NCBI GenBank assembly: GCA_047639615.1
Contig: JBLIOL010000332.1
Coordinates: 1 to 5,880 of the forward strand
Origin: CAYWNK01 sp047639615
Lineage (GTDB): Bacteria; Planctomycetota; UBA1135; GCA-002686595
Length of the DNA: 5,880 bases
Reading direction: 5' to 3'
In this document: one piece after another, positions 1 to 5,787 of the stretch
Layout of the letters: each line of letters opens with the position of its first letter
Position numbering within the stretch: the stretch's first letter is position 1
Program-made: the position numbers and the translations under genes
Notes under the pieces: model-generated
Seen by the model: only the letters and a program-made list of their open reading frames with translations
Told to the model about the DNA's origin: nothing
Database searches by the model: none

Positions 1-829
1 CATCGAGCAGTAATAGGACAGCGGGCAAGGTCACGGCGCTGGCCTTGCTGAGCAAGGACAGCAGGAAGCACACCAGCGCCAATGGCAGCCAACGCCCCAA
101 CTTGTGCACACCACAGGCTTGTTGTGCATACCTGAGGGACTTGAACCACAGCATGAGGGCGAGACCTAGACCGAAGAACCCCAGCCCCCGCATGCTGATC
201 CGACCGGCGCTTCCCAACTCTACGCTGCTGAAGACCAGTAGCACGGACAGCCCAGCGCAGGCCAAGGCCGGTAGCCACTTGCCGGGTTCTAGTTTGGGGC
301 TGGGGTGTGACTCGCCGTGTCGTACCCAGGCGGCTGCACAGAGGAAGGCAAATAGCCCCGCGAGGATATCGTTGCGCCCGGTGATCCAAGCCACGGACTC
401 CACCCGCAGGGGATGCAGTCCAAAGCAAGCTGCGGCCAAACCGGATCCCAGCAAGGCCCTAGTCCCGGGAACGCAGCGCCTAAGCAGAACGAGGGCCAGC
501 AGGAAGAACGCCAGGGTTGCCGCCGCATGCAGTAGCACACTCGTGAAGTGAAAAGCCCCCGCATTCAGGCCGGCCAACTCGTGGTCGATGGCGAAGGATA
601 TCCAGGTCAGTGGCTGGTAGTGGCTCATGTGAGCCGTGCTGAACATCCAGCTCAGGTGCTCGCCACCCAGGCCGCGGAAGGCGTGGTTTTGGACCAGGTT
701 GCGCGGGTCATCCAGGCTGACGAACTCCGCGCCAAGGGCAGGTTCAAAGGCCCAGAACACAAGCGTCACGAGAGCTACCGCGATCGTCAGCAGTGCGGGT
801 CGAGAGGTGTCTTGGGCCTGCTGAGTCAT
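1..829 (-). CDS. TMTC-like multi-pass membrane protein (putative GT-C glycosyltransferase), N-terminal part, truncated by window edge
   Basis: I translated this open frame by hand; it has no stop inside the window and is cut at the left edge after 276 codons. The ATG is the first possible start, because the SDR stop codon (863-865) lies in the same frame upstream with no ATG, GTG or TTG between. No clear ribosome-binding site is visible. The protein has a short polar N-terminus, a hydrophobic segment near residues 11-33, then an exported-loop motif with paired acidic residues (D40, D41, in SLDDPRN). Further hydrophobic segments follow around 92-118, 125-138, 152-168, 186-200, 212-230 and 246-262. 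Family-typical blocks are YQPLTW (71-76), HPLRVESVAWITGRNDILAG (139-158) and the SKASAVTLPAVLLLLD end (261-276). These match bacterial relatives of the eukaryotic TMTC O-mannosyltransferases, which usually carry C-terminal TPR repeats; that part would lie outside the window. The membrane location is well supported. Glycosyl transfer from a lipid-linked sugar is inferred from family, and the substrate is unknown. Confidence 0.82.
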   Translation of the reverse strand, partial: MTQQAQDTSRPALLTIAVALVTLVFWAFEPALGAEFVSLDDPRNLVQNHAFRGLGGEHLSWMFSTAHMSHYQPLTWISFAIDHELAGLNAGAFHFTSVLLHAAATLAFFLLALVLLRRCVPGTRALLGSGLAAACFGLHPLRVESVAWITGRNDILAGLFAFLCAAAWVRHGESHPSPKLEPGKWLPALACAGLSVLLVFSSVELGSAGRISMRGLGFFGLGLALMLWFKSLRYAQQACGVHKLGRWLPLALVCFLLSLLSKASAVTLPAVLLLLD

Positions 830-862
830 GGCGGCTAGTCGGTCGAAGTGCGCGCGCTCAGA

Positions 863-1663
863 CTAGCGGCTCGGTGCTTGCCAGCCACCACCCAGGCGAC
901 GCACCAGCAGCCGGTCGGCGTGCCTTGGAGCGAAGACAGACAGCATGCCGAGAACGCGCCACTTCCAACGCAGGGAGCGCTCCGGACGCGGATTGCGATC
1001 GAGGGCGAGCACTTCGTGGGCCACGTCGATCGTGCCCGAGGCGGCTGACAGGTCTGGCTTCGGCAGGCCCGAAGGGTTGGGCTGGGCTTCGAAGAAACCC
1101 GTGGCCGTCAGTGCTGGATTGAGCGTGCAAACGGCGATGTTCTCCGGCGCCCACTCGAGGCGTAAGGCCTCGCCGATCGAGCACACCGCGGCCTTGCTAG
1201 CGGCATAGGCGGCCTGTCCAGGAATGCCGCGGCGACCCACTACGGAGGCCACATTCACGACCACGGCTTGCTCGCCCTTGCGTAGCAAGGGCAGTGCTTC
1301 GCGGCAGGCGAGGAGCAGTCCGACCACATTGGTGTCGAATACGCGCCGCACTAGGTCTACCTCAAGCTCCTCCACCCGCGCGCGATAGCCCACGCCGGCG
1401 TTGTTGACCAAGAGGTCGAGTCCGCCGAATGATTCAGCTGTGCGCTCGAAGGCTAGGCGTACCGCGGATTCGTCGGCCAGGTCGCAGGGCAGGATCAGAT
1501 GACCCTCGCCGGGCAACTCACTCAGCAACTCGTTCAGTTGTTCCTCGCGCCTTGCGAGCAACGCCACTCGGTAGCCCTGCTGTGCCAATTGGCGCACCAC
1601 CTCGGCGCCGATGCCAGAGGAGGCGCCTGTGACCAGGGCGCGCCGCGGGGCGGGCGAACTCAA
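863..1663 (-). CDS. Short-chain dehydrogenase/reductase (classical SDR, probably NADP(H)-dependent)
   Basis: This 266-residue protein has a complete classical SDR layout. The Rossmann cofactor loop TGASSGIG is at residues 12-19, ARR follows the second strand (37-39; the arginines suggest NADP(H)), and the adenine-contacting CDL is at 60-62. NNAG is at 87-90. The catalytic set is N112, S140, Y153 and K157, with the usual 13- and 4-residue spacings. LNPA at 181-184 replaces the common PG turn after strand 6. It should be a soluble cytosolic oxidoreductase of an alcohol or carbonyl substrate, which the sequence does not identify; the C-terminal 60 residues, where specificity is set, match nothing I recognise. 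The start is TTG: the cofactor loop begins only 11 residues in, and no ATG or GTG would keep the first strand. This TTG lies one base after the stop of the upstream gene, with an AAGGTAGG-like stretch about 11 bases before it. That predicts translational coupling with the hypothetical gene. Confidence 0.93.
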   Translation of the reverse strand: MSSPAPRRALVTGASSGIGAEVVRQLAQQGYRVALLARREEQLNELLSELPGEGHLILPCDLADESAVRLAFERTAESFGGLDLLVNNAGVGYRARVEELEVDLVRRVFDTNVVGLLLACREALPLLRKGEQAVVVNVASVVGRRGIPGQAAYAASKAAVCSIGEALRLEWAPENIAVCTLNPALTATGFFEAQPNPSGLPKPDLSAASGTIDVAHEVLALDRNPRPERSLRWKWRVLGMLSVFAPRHADRLLVRRLGGGWQAPSR

Positions 1664-1664
1664 C

Positions 1665-2192
1665 CTACTGGCCGCCTACCTTGCGGTACTTCTTGAGCCT
1701 TGCGAACCAGCGGTCACGCTCCTTCTTGATCTGGCCGATGAGCGCGTCCGTATCGCCGTACTTTATGAAGAGCGCATCTTCCCAGTCGGCGGTGTCTTCG
1801 AGGATGCTGTTGTAGATCTCCCGCGCGGCGCCGACCTTCTGCTCGTAGAGCGCCAGTCGCGTGTCCTTCTTAGCCTTCTCACCCTCACTGACCAAGGACT
1901 CGGCGATCTTGGCCTTACCCGTGGCCGCGACCCAAATCGGATCGGTCATGGTGGCGTCGGGAGCCAAGTGCGTCTTGCGGGGACGTGCCGGGCGATTGGC
2001 GCGCGGCAGGGGCACCTTGGTCTCCATGTCCCCGAAGGGATCATCGACCACTATATTGGCGGGCTGGCTTACCGCGGACTCCGTCTCCTTGCGGTCCTTG
2101 AAGGCCAGGGCAGCCACCAGAATGGAGCCGATGCCGACTGCCATGAAGGCGAAGAGTGGCGTGAGGTTCGGTTTGGATTGACGGCGTGCCAT
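1665..2192 (-). CDS. Hypothetical single-pass membrane protein with helical C-terminal domain
   Basis: I do not recognise this 175-residue protein. It has a basic N-terminus (MARRQSK), one strong hydrophobic segment at about residues 11-31 followed by KDRK, a low-complexity Pro/Arg-rich linker at about 60-75, and a charged, probably helical region from about 90 to 172 (AALYEQK-like helices, W137, W162, basic tail). The plain reading is an N-terminal membrane anchor with a soluble domain; by the positive-inside rule the topology is not clear, since both flanks are basic. One helix pair around 112-135 faintly resembles a TPR unit, which is not enough for a call. I chose the ATG at 2192. A longer GTG start at 2240 would overlap the end of rsmB by 32 bases and put 16 extra residues before the anchor. 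The ATG lacks a clear Shine-Dalgarno sequence and begins 16 bases after the rsmB stop, so translation may depend on coupling to rsmB. The stop is one base from the SDR start. Confidence 0.75.
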   Translation of the reverse strand: MARRQSKPNLTPLFAFMAVGIGSILVAALAFKDRKETESAVSQPANIVVDDPFGDMETKVPLPRANRPARPRKTHLAPDATMTDPIWVAATGKAKIAESLVSEGEKAKKDTRLALYEQKVGAAREIYNSILEDTADWEDALFIKYGDTDALIGQIKKERDRWFARLKKYRKVGGQ

Positions 2193-2208
2193 GGTCTGCG
2201 CGAGGAGC

Positions 2209-3546
2209 TTAGGAGCGGTGGAGCAAGGCGGCGAAGCCACCGTCCACGGAGGCCGGGCAATCCGGCTGAGCGGGGTCGGGCAAGGGCAGGCGTTCGTGAC
2301 TGGTTCCAGCGCTCCACTCGGGATGAGCGGCGAGGAACTTCTTGATCTGTTGGCCGTTCTCTTCGGGCTCGATACTGCAGGTGGAATAGACCAGACGGCC
2401 GCCGGGGCGGATTCGTTCGGCGGCTTCCTCTAGCAGGCGCGCCTGCAGTTCGCAGAGCTCGCGCAGGGTCTTGGGTCCGAAGCGCCAGCGGGCACCGGGG
2501 CGTTGTGCCAACACACCGGTGTTGCTGCAGGGGGCGTCCACGAAGGCTGCGTCGAAGAGTGCGCCCTCGGCCAAACCTTGGGTGCCATCCATGGCCGCCA
2601 GCATGACCTGGGAGTCGGGCGCGATGCGCGCCAACCCGGCAGGTGCCATGGCGAGTCGGTACGCGTTCAAGTCGAGAGCCAAGAGCTTGGCGCCGCTTTG
2701 GGCGATGGCCGCGGTCTTGCCTCCCGGCGCCGCGCACAGCTCAAGCACGCGCTCGCCGGCTTGGGGAGCCAGTAACTCCACCGCGGCGGCGGCCGTGTCT
2801 CCTTGCACGGTGATGCGGCCCTCCTGGAAGGCCGCGCTGGCTGTGATGCCACCGATGTCGGCCGAGGATCCAGAGAGCATGTTCTCCGCAGCGCCCAAGC
2901 TGACTTCGATCTCGACTTCTAGGAGCTCGGCGCAGATCGCATCGCGTTCACCGCTTGCCACTCGCAGGCCCACACGCGCCTCATCCTGCGCGAGTTCAGC
3001 CAGTGCGAAGGCACGTGATTCCCCGTGGCGCTTAGCCCAACGCTTGACCAATGCCGACGGCATGGAGAGGGCATCCTCCGCCCACAGGAAGGGGTGCTCC
3101 GCGGGGTCACGGAAAATGGGGAAGTCGATGAACCAGGGGCGGCCGACAATATCCTGCCGTGGGCTGCCCACATGTCCATGTCGTGCGTGACGCTGGATCT
3201 CGCGCAGGACGCCGTTCACATAGCGACCCCTGGAGAGGCCCTCGCCATTGGTGGCGGCGCGCACGGTCTCGGACACGGCCGCATGGGGCGGGATCTGATC
3301 CATGTAGAGCAGCTGCACCACGCCTAGGCGCAGGTGTGTGCGAATATCACTGCTCGGCTTGCCGCGAGCGAAGTGATTCACAATCGCTTGCAGGCTTCCA
3401 CGGTGACGGACCTCGGTCCCCACCATGCGACGAACAAGGGCGCGATCCCGGTCTTCGAGACCGGCATCATAGGCGAACCGATCAACGGCTCGTAGGGGGG
3501 CGGTCCCGCCATAACGGAGGACGTTCCACGCTGTGGTGCGGGGCAT
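2209..3546 (-). CDS. rsmB: 16S rRNA (cytosine-967-C5)-methyltransferase RsmB
   Basis: RsmB uses S-adenosylmethionine to methylate C967 (E. coli numbering) of 16S rRNA during small-subunit assembly. The 445-residue length is normal for the family. Residues about 5-125 form the NusB-like RNA-binding domain (RDRALVRRMV near 32-42, RYVNGVLREI near 108-117). A linker leads to the Rossmann methyltransferase domain. Its motif I is LELCAAPGGKT (268-278), D292 ends strand 2, D320 lies in AAMDGT, motif IV is DAPCSNTGV (337-345) and motif VI is YSTCSIEPEEN (387-397). The two cysteines expected in m5C RNA methyltransferases are present: C390 (TCSI) is the nucleophile and C340 (APCS) assists product release. 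The end, DGGFAALLHR, is the usual closing strand. The ATG has no obvious ribosome-binding site and follows a 375-base gap, so a separate promoter is possible, though I could not identify one. RsmB is favoured over other NOL1/NOP2/Sun proteins because the NusB domain is present. Confidence 0.96.
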   Translation of the reverse strand: MPRTTAWNVLRYGGTAPLRAVDRFAYDAGLEDRDRALVRRMVGTEVRHRGSLQAIVNHFARGKPSSDIRTHLRLGVVQLLYMDQIPPHAAVSETVRAATNGEGLSRGRYVNGVLREIQRHARHGHVGSPRQDIVGRPWFIDFPIFRDPAEHPFLWAEDALSMPSALVKRWAKRHGESRAFALAELAQDEARVGLRVASGERDAICAELLEVEIEVSLGAAENMLSGSSADIGGITASAAFQEGRITVQGDTAAAAVELLAPQAGERVLELCAAPGGKTAAIAQSGAKLLALDLNAYRLAMAPAGLARIAPDSQVMLAAMDGTQGLAEGALFDAAFVDAPCSNTGVLAQRPGARWRFGPKTLRELCELQARLLEEAAERIRPGGRLVYSTCSIEPEENGQQIKKFLAAHPEWSAGTSHERLPLPDPAQPDCPASVDGGFAALLHRS

Positions 3547-3657
3547 GCCCGGAAGAGTAGCGATGTGGACCTCGCCTGGGCTCCTGAAACCGGCGCCAGT
3601 AGCTCAGGGTGCACCGTTTTTGGATGATCTTGGCTGAGAGCTGGCCCCTGCTCGACC

Positions 3658-3864
3658 CTAATTGAAGCAGCGCCCAAAGGCCGCCAAGAGCCGCGGGGGT
3701 CCTGATAGTCGCAGTTTGCGGGTGATTAGGGCCCGCACGAGGCTGTGTTCCTTGCGCAGGAAGGCGATCCCTAGGCTGAATCGATTGGCGAGCATGATCG
3801 ACTTGGTGTGTTGGGCACCCAATACCTTGAGCGCAAGCGCACCCTTGCGCGGAATACCAAGCTC
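3658..3864 (-). pseudogene. Possible gene remnant or small ORF, vaguely SCP2-like C-terminus
   Basis: An open frame of 68 codons runs from just after an in-frame TAA (3865-3867) to a TAG at 3658-3660. Its translation looks protein-like: ALALKVLGAQ, then NRFSLGIAFLRKEHSLVRAL, then TRKLRLSGPPRLLAAFGRCF. Codons favour G or C at the third position, as in the neighbouring genes. It has no good start: the only ATG (ATC ATG CTC, mid-frame) would leave about 46 residues, a TTG at codon 15 lacks a properly spaced Shine-Dalgarno sequence, and the region upstream of the TAA in all frames looks non-coding. The KLRLSGPPRLLAAFGRCF end reminds me of the C-terminal strand and helix of SCP2-type sterol-carrier proteins, but this is recollection of a pattern, not a match. 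The likeliest reading is the 3' end of a decayed or truncated gene. A small expressed ORF or chance reading frame cannot be excluded. Confidence 0.35.
3831..3850. repeat. 7-base inverted repeat with 6-base loop
   Basis: GCGCAAG at 3831-3837 is the exact reverse complement of CTTGCGC at 3844-3850, with a 6-base loop. It lies in the spacer, at the start of the possible remnant frame. There is no T-run after it on either strand, so it is not a standard terminator. In GC-rich DNA such a short repeat may be chance. Confidence 0.4.
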
Positions 3865-3921
3865 TTAGAGGGGCGTAACTGGGGATAGCCACCTAGCGCA
3901 ATCCCTAGGCCAACTCGGGCT

Positions 3922-4446
3922 CTAATCCGAAGCTAGACGGCTGTAGATCAGGCTATCGCGCACGCCGATGTGTGTGTTCCAGGTGGCGCGCAGGCGGCCT
4001 TCTAGCTGCATGCCGAGGGACTCTAGGCAGCGGGTGGAGGGCAGGTTGTCGGGATCCACGTCGGCGCCGATGCGGCGTAGGCTGCGGGTCTCGAAGCCGT
4101 GGCGCATGACCTCGGCGGCGGCTTCGCGGCCGAAGCCTTGGCCGCGGCCGGCGGGGCAAAGGATGAAGCCGATATCGGCTACACCCTCCTTCTCGTGGTG
4201 GAGTATCACCCAACCCAGAGCTTCAGCCGTGGCTTGCTTGCGCGTGATGGCGAAGCACTCGACCTTCTCGTTCTCCACGTTCCACTGCAGGTACTCGCGC
4301 ACCTCCTTGACGCTGGTCTTGGGCCCGCAGGACCAGTAGCGCATGGTCTCTTCGTCGCTCAAGGCGGGGAAGAGATTCGGAGCATCGTCCAGGGTGATCG
4401 GGCGCAGGTGCAGGCGCTCGGTTTCGAGGATCACGGCATCGGGCAT
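3922..4446 (-). CDS. GNAT-family N-acetyltransferase, RimJ/RimL type
   Basis: This 174-residue protein fits the Acetyltransf_3 branch of the GNAT fold, which moves an acetyl group from acetyl-CoA to an amine. The opening ETERLHLRPITLDDA (9-22) is the usual first strand and helix. Motif A, RGQGFGREAA (101-110), is the pyrophosphate-binding Q/R-x-x-G-x-G/A loop of acetyl-CoA. DPDNLPSTRCLESLGM (131-146) is the motif B region with the conserved Asn and Ser, followed by the DSLIYSRL closing strand (164-171). Relatives include RimJ and RimL, which acetylate ribosomal protein N-termini, but also many enzymes acting on small molecules, so the substrate is open and I give no symbol. The ATG is 9 bases after the fmt stop, with AGGA 7 bases upstream overlapping that stop, so it is almost surely co-expressed with fmt. 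It is a typical full-length member with no missing motif. Confidence 0.92.
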   Translation of the reverse strand: MPDAVILETERLHLRPITLDDAPNLFPALSDEETMRYWSCGPKTSVKEVREYLQWNVENEKVECFAITRKQATAEALGWVILHHEKEGVADIGFILCPAGRGQGFGREAAAEVMRHGFETRSLRRIGADVDPDNLPSTRCLESLGMQLEGRLRATWNTHIGVRDSLIYSRLASD

Positions 4447-4453
4447 GGGTGGA

Positions 4454-4457
4454 TCCT
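4454..4457 (-). promoter_or_regulatory. Ribosome-binding site of the GNAT gene, overlapping the fmt stop
   Basis: AGGA lies 7 bases before the ATG and shares bases with the TAG stop of fmt, read as TAGGA. The spacing is ideal and the overlap suggests that ribosomes finishing fmt can restart here. Confidence 0.7.
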
Positions 4458-5391
4458 AGCCCTGGGCGCCGAAGAGCGTGCCGGTCTGCAGCTGGGCGCC
4501 GTTTTGGAAAGCGGCTGCATCCATGGCGCCCTTGCCAGCGGGCTTGATGCGGATCAGTTCCAAGGCACCGTCGCCGGTGGCGATGCGCAGTCCGGGTCCC
4601 TCGAGCAGGCTGCCCGGTGCGCCGCTCTCGCCTGTATGCACGCGCGCTTCGAGCACGACCAAGGCGCGTCCATCCGGCAGGCTGGTGCGCGCGCCCGGCC
4701 AGGGCGTCATGGCGCGCACGCGGCGGGCTAGAGCTTCGGCGGGGTCACTCCAATCGAGAACACCGTCCTGCTTGCTGAGCTTGCGGCAGATCGTGACGGC
4801 CGTTTGATCCTGAGGTTGGAACTGGGCCGAACCGTCCGCAAGCGCGTCGAGAGCGTCGATCAAGGCACATGCGCCGGATTCCGCCAGGCGCTCGAAGAGC
4901 TCGCCGGATGTCTCCTGCGGCCCGATCGGCGTACGCCTTTCGAGCAGCACATCGCCGGCGTCCAAGGCCAAGACCATGCGCTGAATGGAGACGCCGCTCT
5001 CCGCATCGCCGGCCAGGATCGCTGCTTGAATCGGCGACGCGCCGCGCCAACGCGGCAGCAAACTTCCATGCACATTGAGCGCGCCGTGGGGCGCTAGCTC
5101 GAGCACATCCGTGCGCAGGATCTCGCCGTAGCTAGCTACCGCCAACACGTCCGGCTCGAAGGCCGCGAGACTCTGCAAGAACTCCGGGTCCTTGGTGCTA
5201 TTCGGCTGGATGACCGGCACGCCGGCCGCATCCGCCATGAGCGCCAACTCCGAGCGTATAACGGAACGCCCCCGGCCGCGTGGGCGGTCCGGGGGCGTTA
5301 CTAGGGCGCAGGTCTCGTGCACGTCGCTGGCCAGCAGGCGTTCCAACACCGGCAGGGCAAAGGGCGGTGAGCCCATGAAGACGACGCGCAA
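4456..5391 (-). CDS. fmt: Methionyl-tRNA formyltransferase
   Basis: Fmt formylates the methionine on initiator tRNA using 10-formyltetrahydrofolate, giving fMet-tRNA for translation initiation in the cytosol. The 311-residue length is typical. The N-terminal Rossmann-like formyltransferase domain starts with RVVFMGSPPFALPVL (2-16) and carries the folate-site loop PPDRPRGRGR (33-42). The central signature NVHGSLLPRWRGASPIQ (106-122) holds catalytic N106 and H108, and D144 follows in LALDAGDVL (141-149); these positions agree with E. coli Fmt. The C-terminal tRNA-contacting barrel covers about 205-305 (KLSKQDGVLDW at 204-214, RAMTPWPGA at 226-234). The start is TTG. It is the only possible initiator between the in-frame trxA stop (5404-5406) and the first beta strand, and the next ATG (codon 6) would destroy that strand. 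AGGA lies 10 bases upstream, overlapping the trxA stop. No def gene accompanies it here, unlike the common def-fmt arrangement. Confidence 0.97.
   Translation of the reverse strand: MRVVFMGSPPFALPVLERLLASDVHETCALVTPPDRPRGRGRSVIRSELALMADAAGVPVIQPNSTKDPEFLQSLAAFEPDVLAVASYGEILRTDVLELAPHGALNVHGSLLPRWRGASPIQAAILAGDAESGVSIQRMVLALDAGDVLLERRTPIGPQETSGELFERLAESGACALIDALDALADGSAQFQPQDQTAVTICRKLSKQDGVLDWSDPAEALARRVRAMTPWPGARTSLPDGRALVVLEARVHTGESGAPGSLLEGPGLRIATGDGALELIRIKPAGKGAMDAAAFQNGAQLQTGTLFGAQG
5265..5299 (-). repeat. Long inverted repeat (strong RNA hairpin) inside fmt
   Basis: AACGCCCCCGG (5265-5275) and CCGGGGGCGTT (5289-5299) are perfect 11-base inverted arms. The 13 bases between them contain a further 4-base stem (CCGC 5276-5279 with GCGG 5284-5287), a GTGG loop on the plus strand, and one bulged base at 5288. 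On the fmt mRNA this would fold as a 15-pair, very GC-rich hairpin covering codons 31-43, about 90 bases after the start. It encodes the conserved PPDRPRGRGR loop, so part of the symmetry may simply come from Pro and Gly/Arg codons. Confidence 0.7.
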
Positions 5392-5401
5392 GGGACTGGC
5401 T

Positions 5402-5405
5402 TCCT
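5402..5405 (-). promoter_or_regulatory. Ribosome-binding site that fixes the fmt TTG start
   Basis: AGGA sits 10 bases before the TTG and overlaps the TAG stop of trxA (TAGGA). trxA and fmt are in the same reading frame, so the stop rules out any longer Fmt, and this site supports TTG as the real start. Confidence 0.65.
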
Positions 5406-5727
5406 ACAGGTGCGGGTCGACGGCTTTCTTCAGCGCGTCGTACTTCTGAGCGCCGACGATCTGGTTGGCGACTTCGCCGCCCTTGATCACTACGAAGGAC
5501 GGGATCGCGGTGATGCCGTACTTGGCGGGCACTTCAGCGTTGTCCTGGGTGTTCAGCTTGACCACCTTGAGCTTGCCGTCGTACTCCTCGGCGAGCTTGT
5601 CGATGTACGGACCCATGGCCTTGCAGGGGCCACACCAGGGTGCCCAGAAGTCCACGAGAACGGGCGTTTCGGAGTTGATTACTTCGGCTTCCCAGGAGGA
5701 GTCGGTGACGTCGAGTGCGGAGCTCAT
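5404..5727 (-). CDS. trxA: Thioredoxin
   Basis: This 107-residue protein is a standard single-domain thioredoxin, a cytosolic dithiol reductant recycled by thioredoxin reductase and used by ribonucleotide reductase and other enzymes. The active site WCGPCK is at residues 31-36 (cysteines 32 and 35), preceded by LVDFWAP with the buried D26. P40 follows the active-site helix kink, and the cis-proline is P76 in ITAIPSF (72-78). GGEVANQIVGA (83-93) forms the last strand region with the conserved Gly. There is no signal peptide, so it is not a periplasmic or membrane-tethered variant. The ATG is set by an in-frame TAG 12 bases upstream (5737-5739) and by AGGA at 7-base spacing. fmt starts 12 bases after its stop and is probably on the same transcript. 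The motif and length leave little doubt, although a genome may hold several thioredoxins, so whether this is the main TrxA is not known. Confidence 0.97.
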   Translation of the reverse strand: MSSALDVTDSSWEAEVINSETPVLVDFWAPWCGPCKAMGPYIDKLAEEYDGKLKVVKLNTQDNAEVPAKYGITAIPSFVVIKGGEVANQIVGAQKYDALKKAVDPHL

Positions 5728-5734
5728 GTTGGTT

Positions 5735-5738
5735 TCCT
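5735..5738 (-). promoter_or_regulatory. Ribosome-binding site of trxA
   Basis: AGGA within TTAGGAAACC lies 7 bases before the trxA ATG, an ideal spacing. Confidence 0.75.
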
Positions 5739-5787
5739 AATGGAAGCTGTTCGGGAGTGATGGGGGCGGGGGCCCCGATCGGCCGCG

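Larger units (their letters stand above)
3547..3921. other. 375-base spacer between the GNAT gene and rsmB
   Basis: This is the only long gap in an otherwise tightly packed gene string. It contains one suggestive minus-strand open frame (3658-3864, described separately), a 7-base inverted repeat (3831-3837 with 3844-3850) and a shorter one (TTGGG at 3811-3815 with CCCAA at 3818-3822). The 111 bases directly before rsmB (3547-3657) show no convincing sigma-70 promoter, ribosome-binding site or intrinsic terminator. A run of five T on the plus strand near 3616-3620 follows a self-complementary GGTGCACC but has no loop, and no plus-strand gene needs it. No tRNA-like cloverleaf was seen. Confidence 0.6.

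Noticed and set aside
45..551. A 168-codon plus-strand open frame at the left end
   Set aside because: The minus strand encodes a clear TMTC-like membrane protein over the same bases. The plus-strand product is Ser/Pro/Arg-rich without a fold signature.
1611..2345. A 244-codon plus-strand open frame opposite the hypothetical gene and the end of rsmB
   Set aside because: It spans parts of three minus-strand genes, has no recognisable domain and is Arg/Gly-rich in its tail. Long antisense frames are expected in GC-rich coding DNA.
3584..3609. An imperfect palindrome CCTGA...TCAGG before rsmB as an operator
   Set aside because: Only the outer five pairs are clean, and the inner positions need mismatches and wobbles.
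3606..3622. GGTGCACC followed by a T-run as an intrinsic terminator on the plus strand
   Set aside because: The self-complementary octamer leaves no loop, and no plus-strand gene ends nearby.
3482..3892. A 136-codon minus-strand frame from a GTG at 3892 across the spacer into rsmB
   Set aside because: It overlaps the first 65 bases of rsmB in another frame, uses Cys and Pro oddly and has no recognisable motif. The competing 68-codon frame looks more protein-like.
3767..3910. The 10-base direct repeat ATCCCTAGGC at 3767-3776 and 3901-3910
   Set aside because: Repeats of this length are expected several times by chance in a window of this size. There are no flanking features of an insertion or attachment site.
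4099..4731. A 210-codon plus-strand open frame opposite the GNAT and fmt genes
   Set aside because: It crosses the gap between two well-supported minus-strand genes, and its translation resembles no family.
5410..5760. A 116-codon plus-strand open frame opposite trxA
   Set aside because: It is the antisense of a certain thioredoxin gene. Its apparent hydrophobic pattern mirrors the thioredoxin codons.
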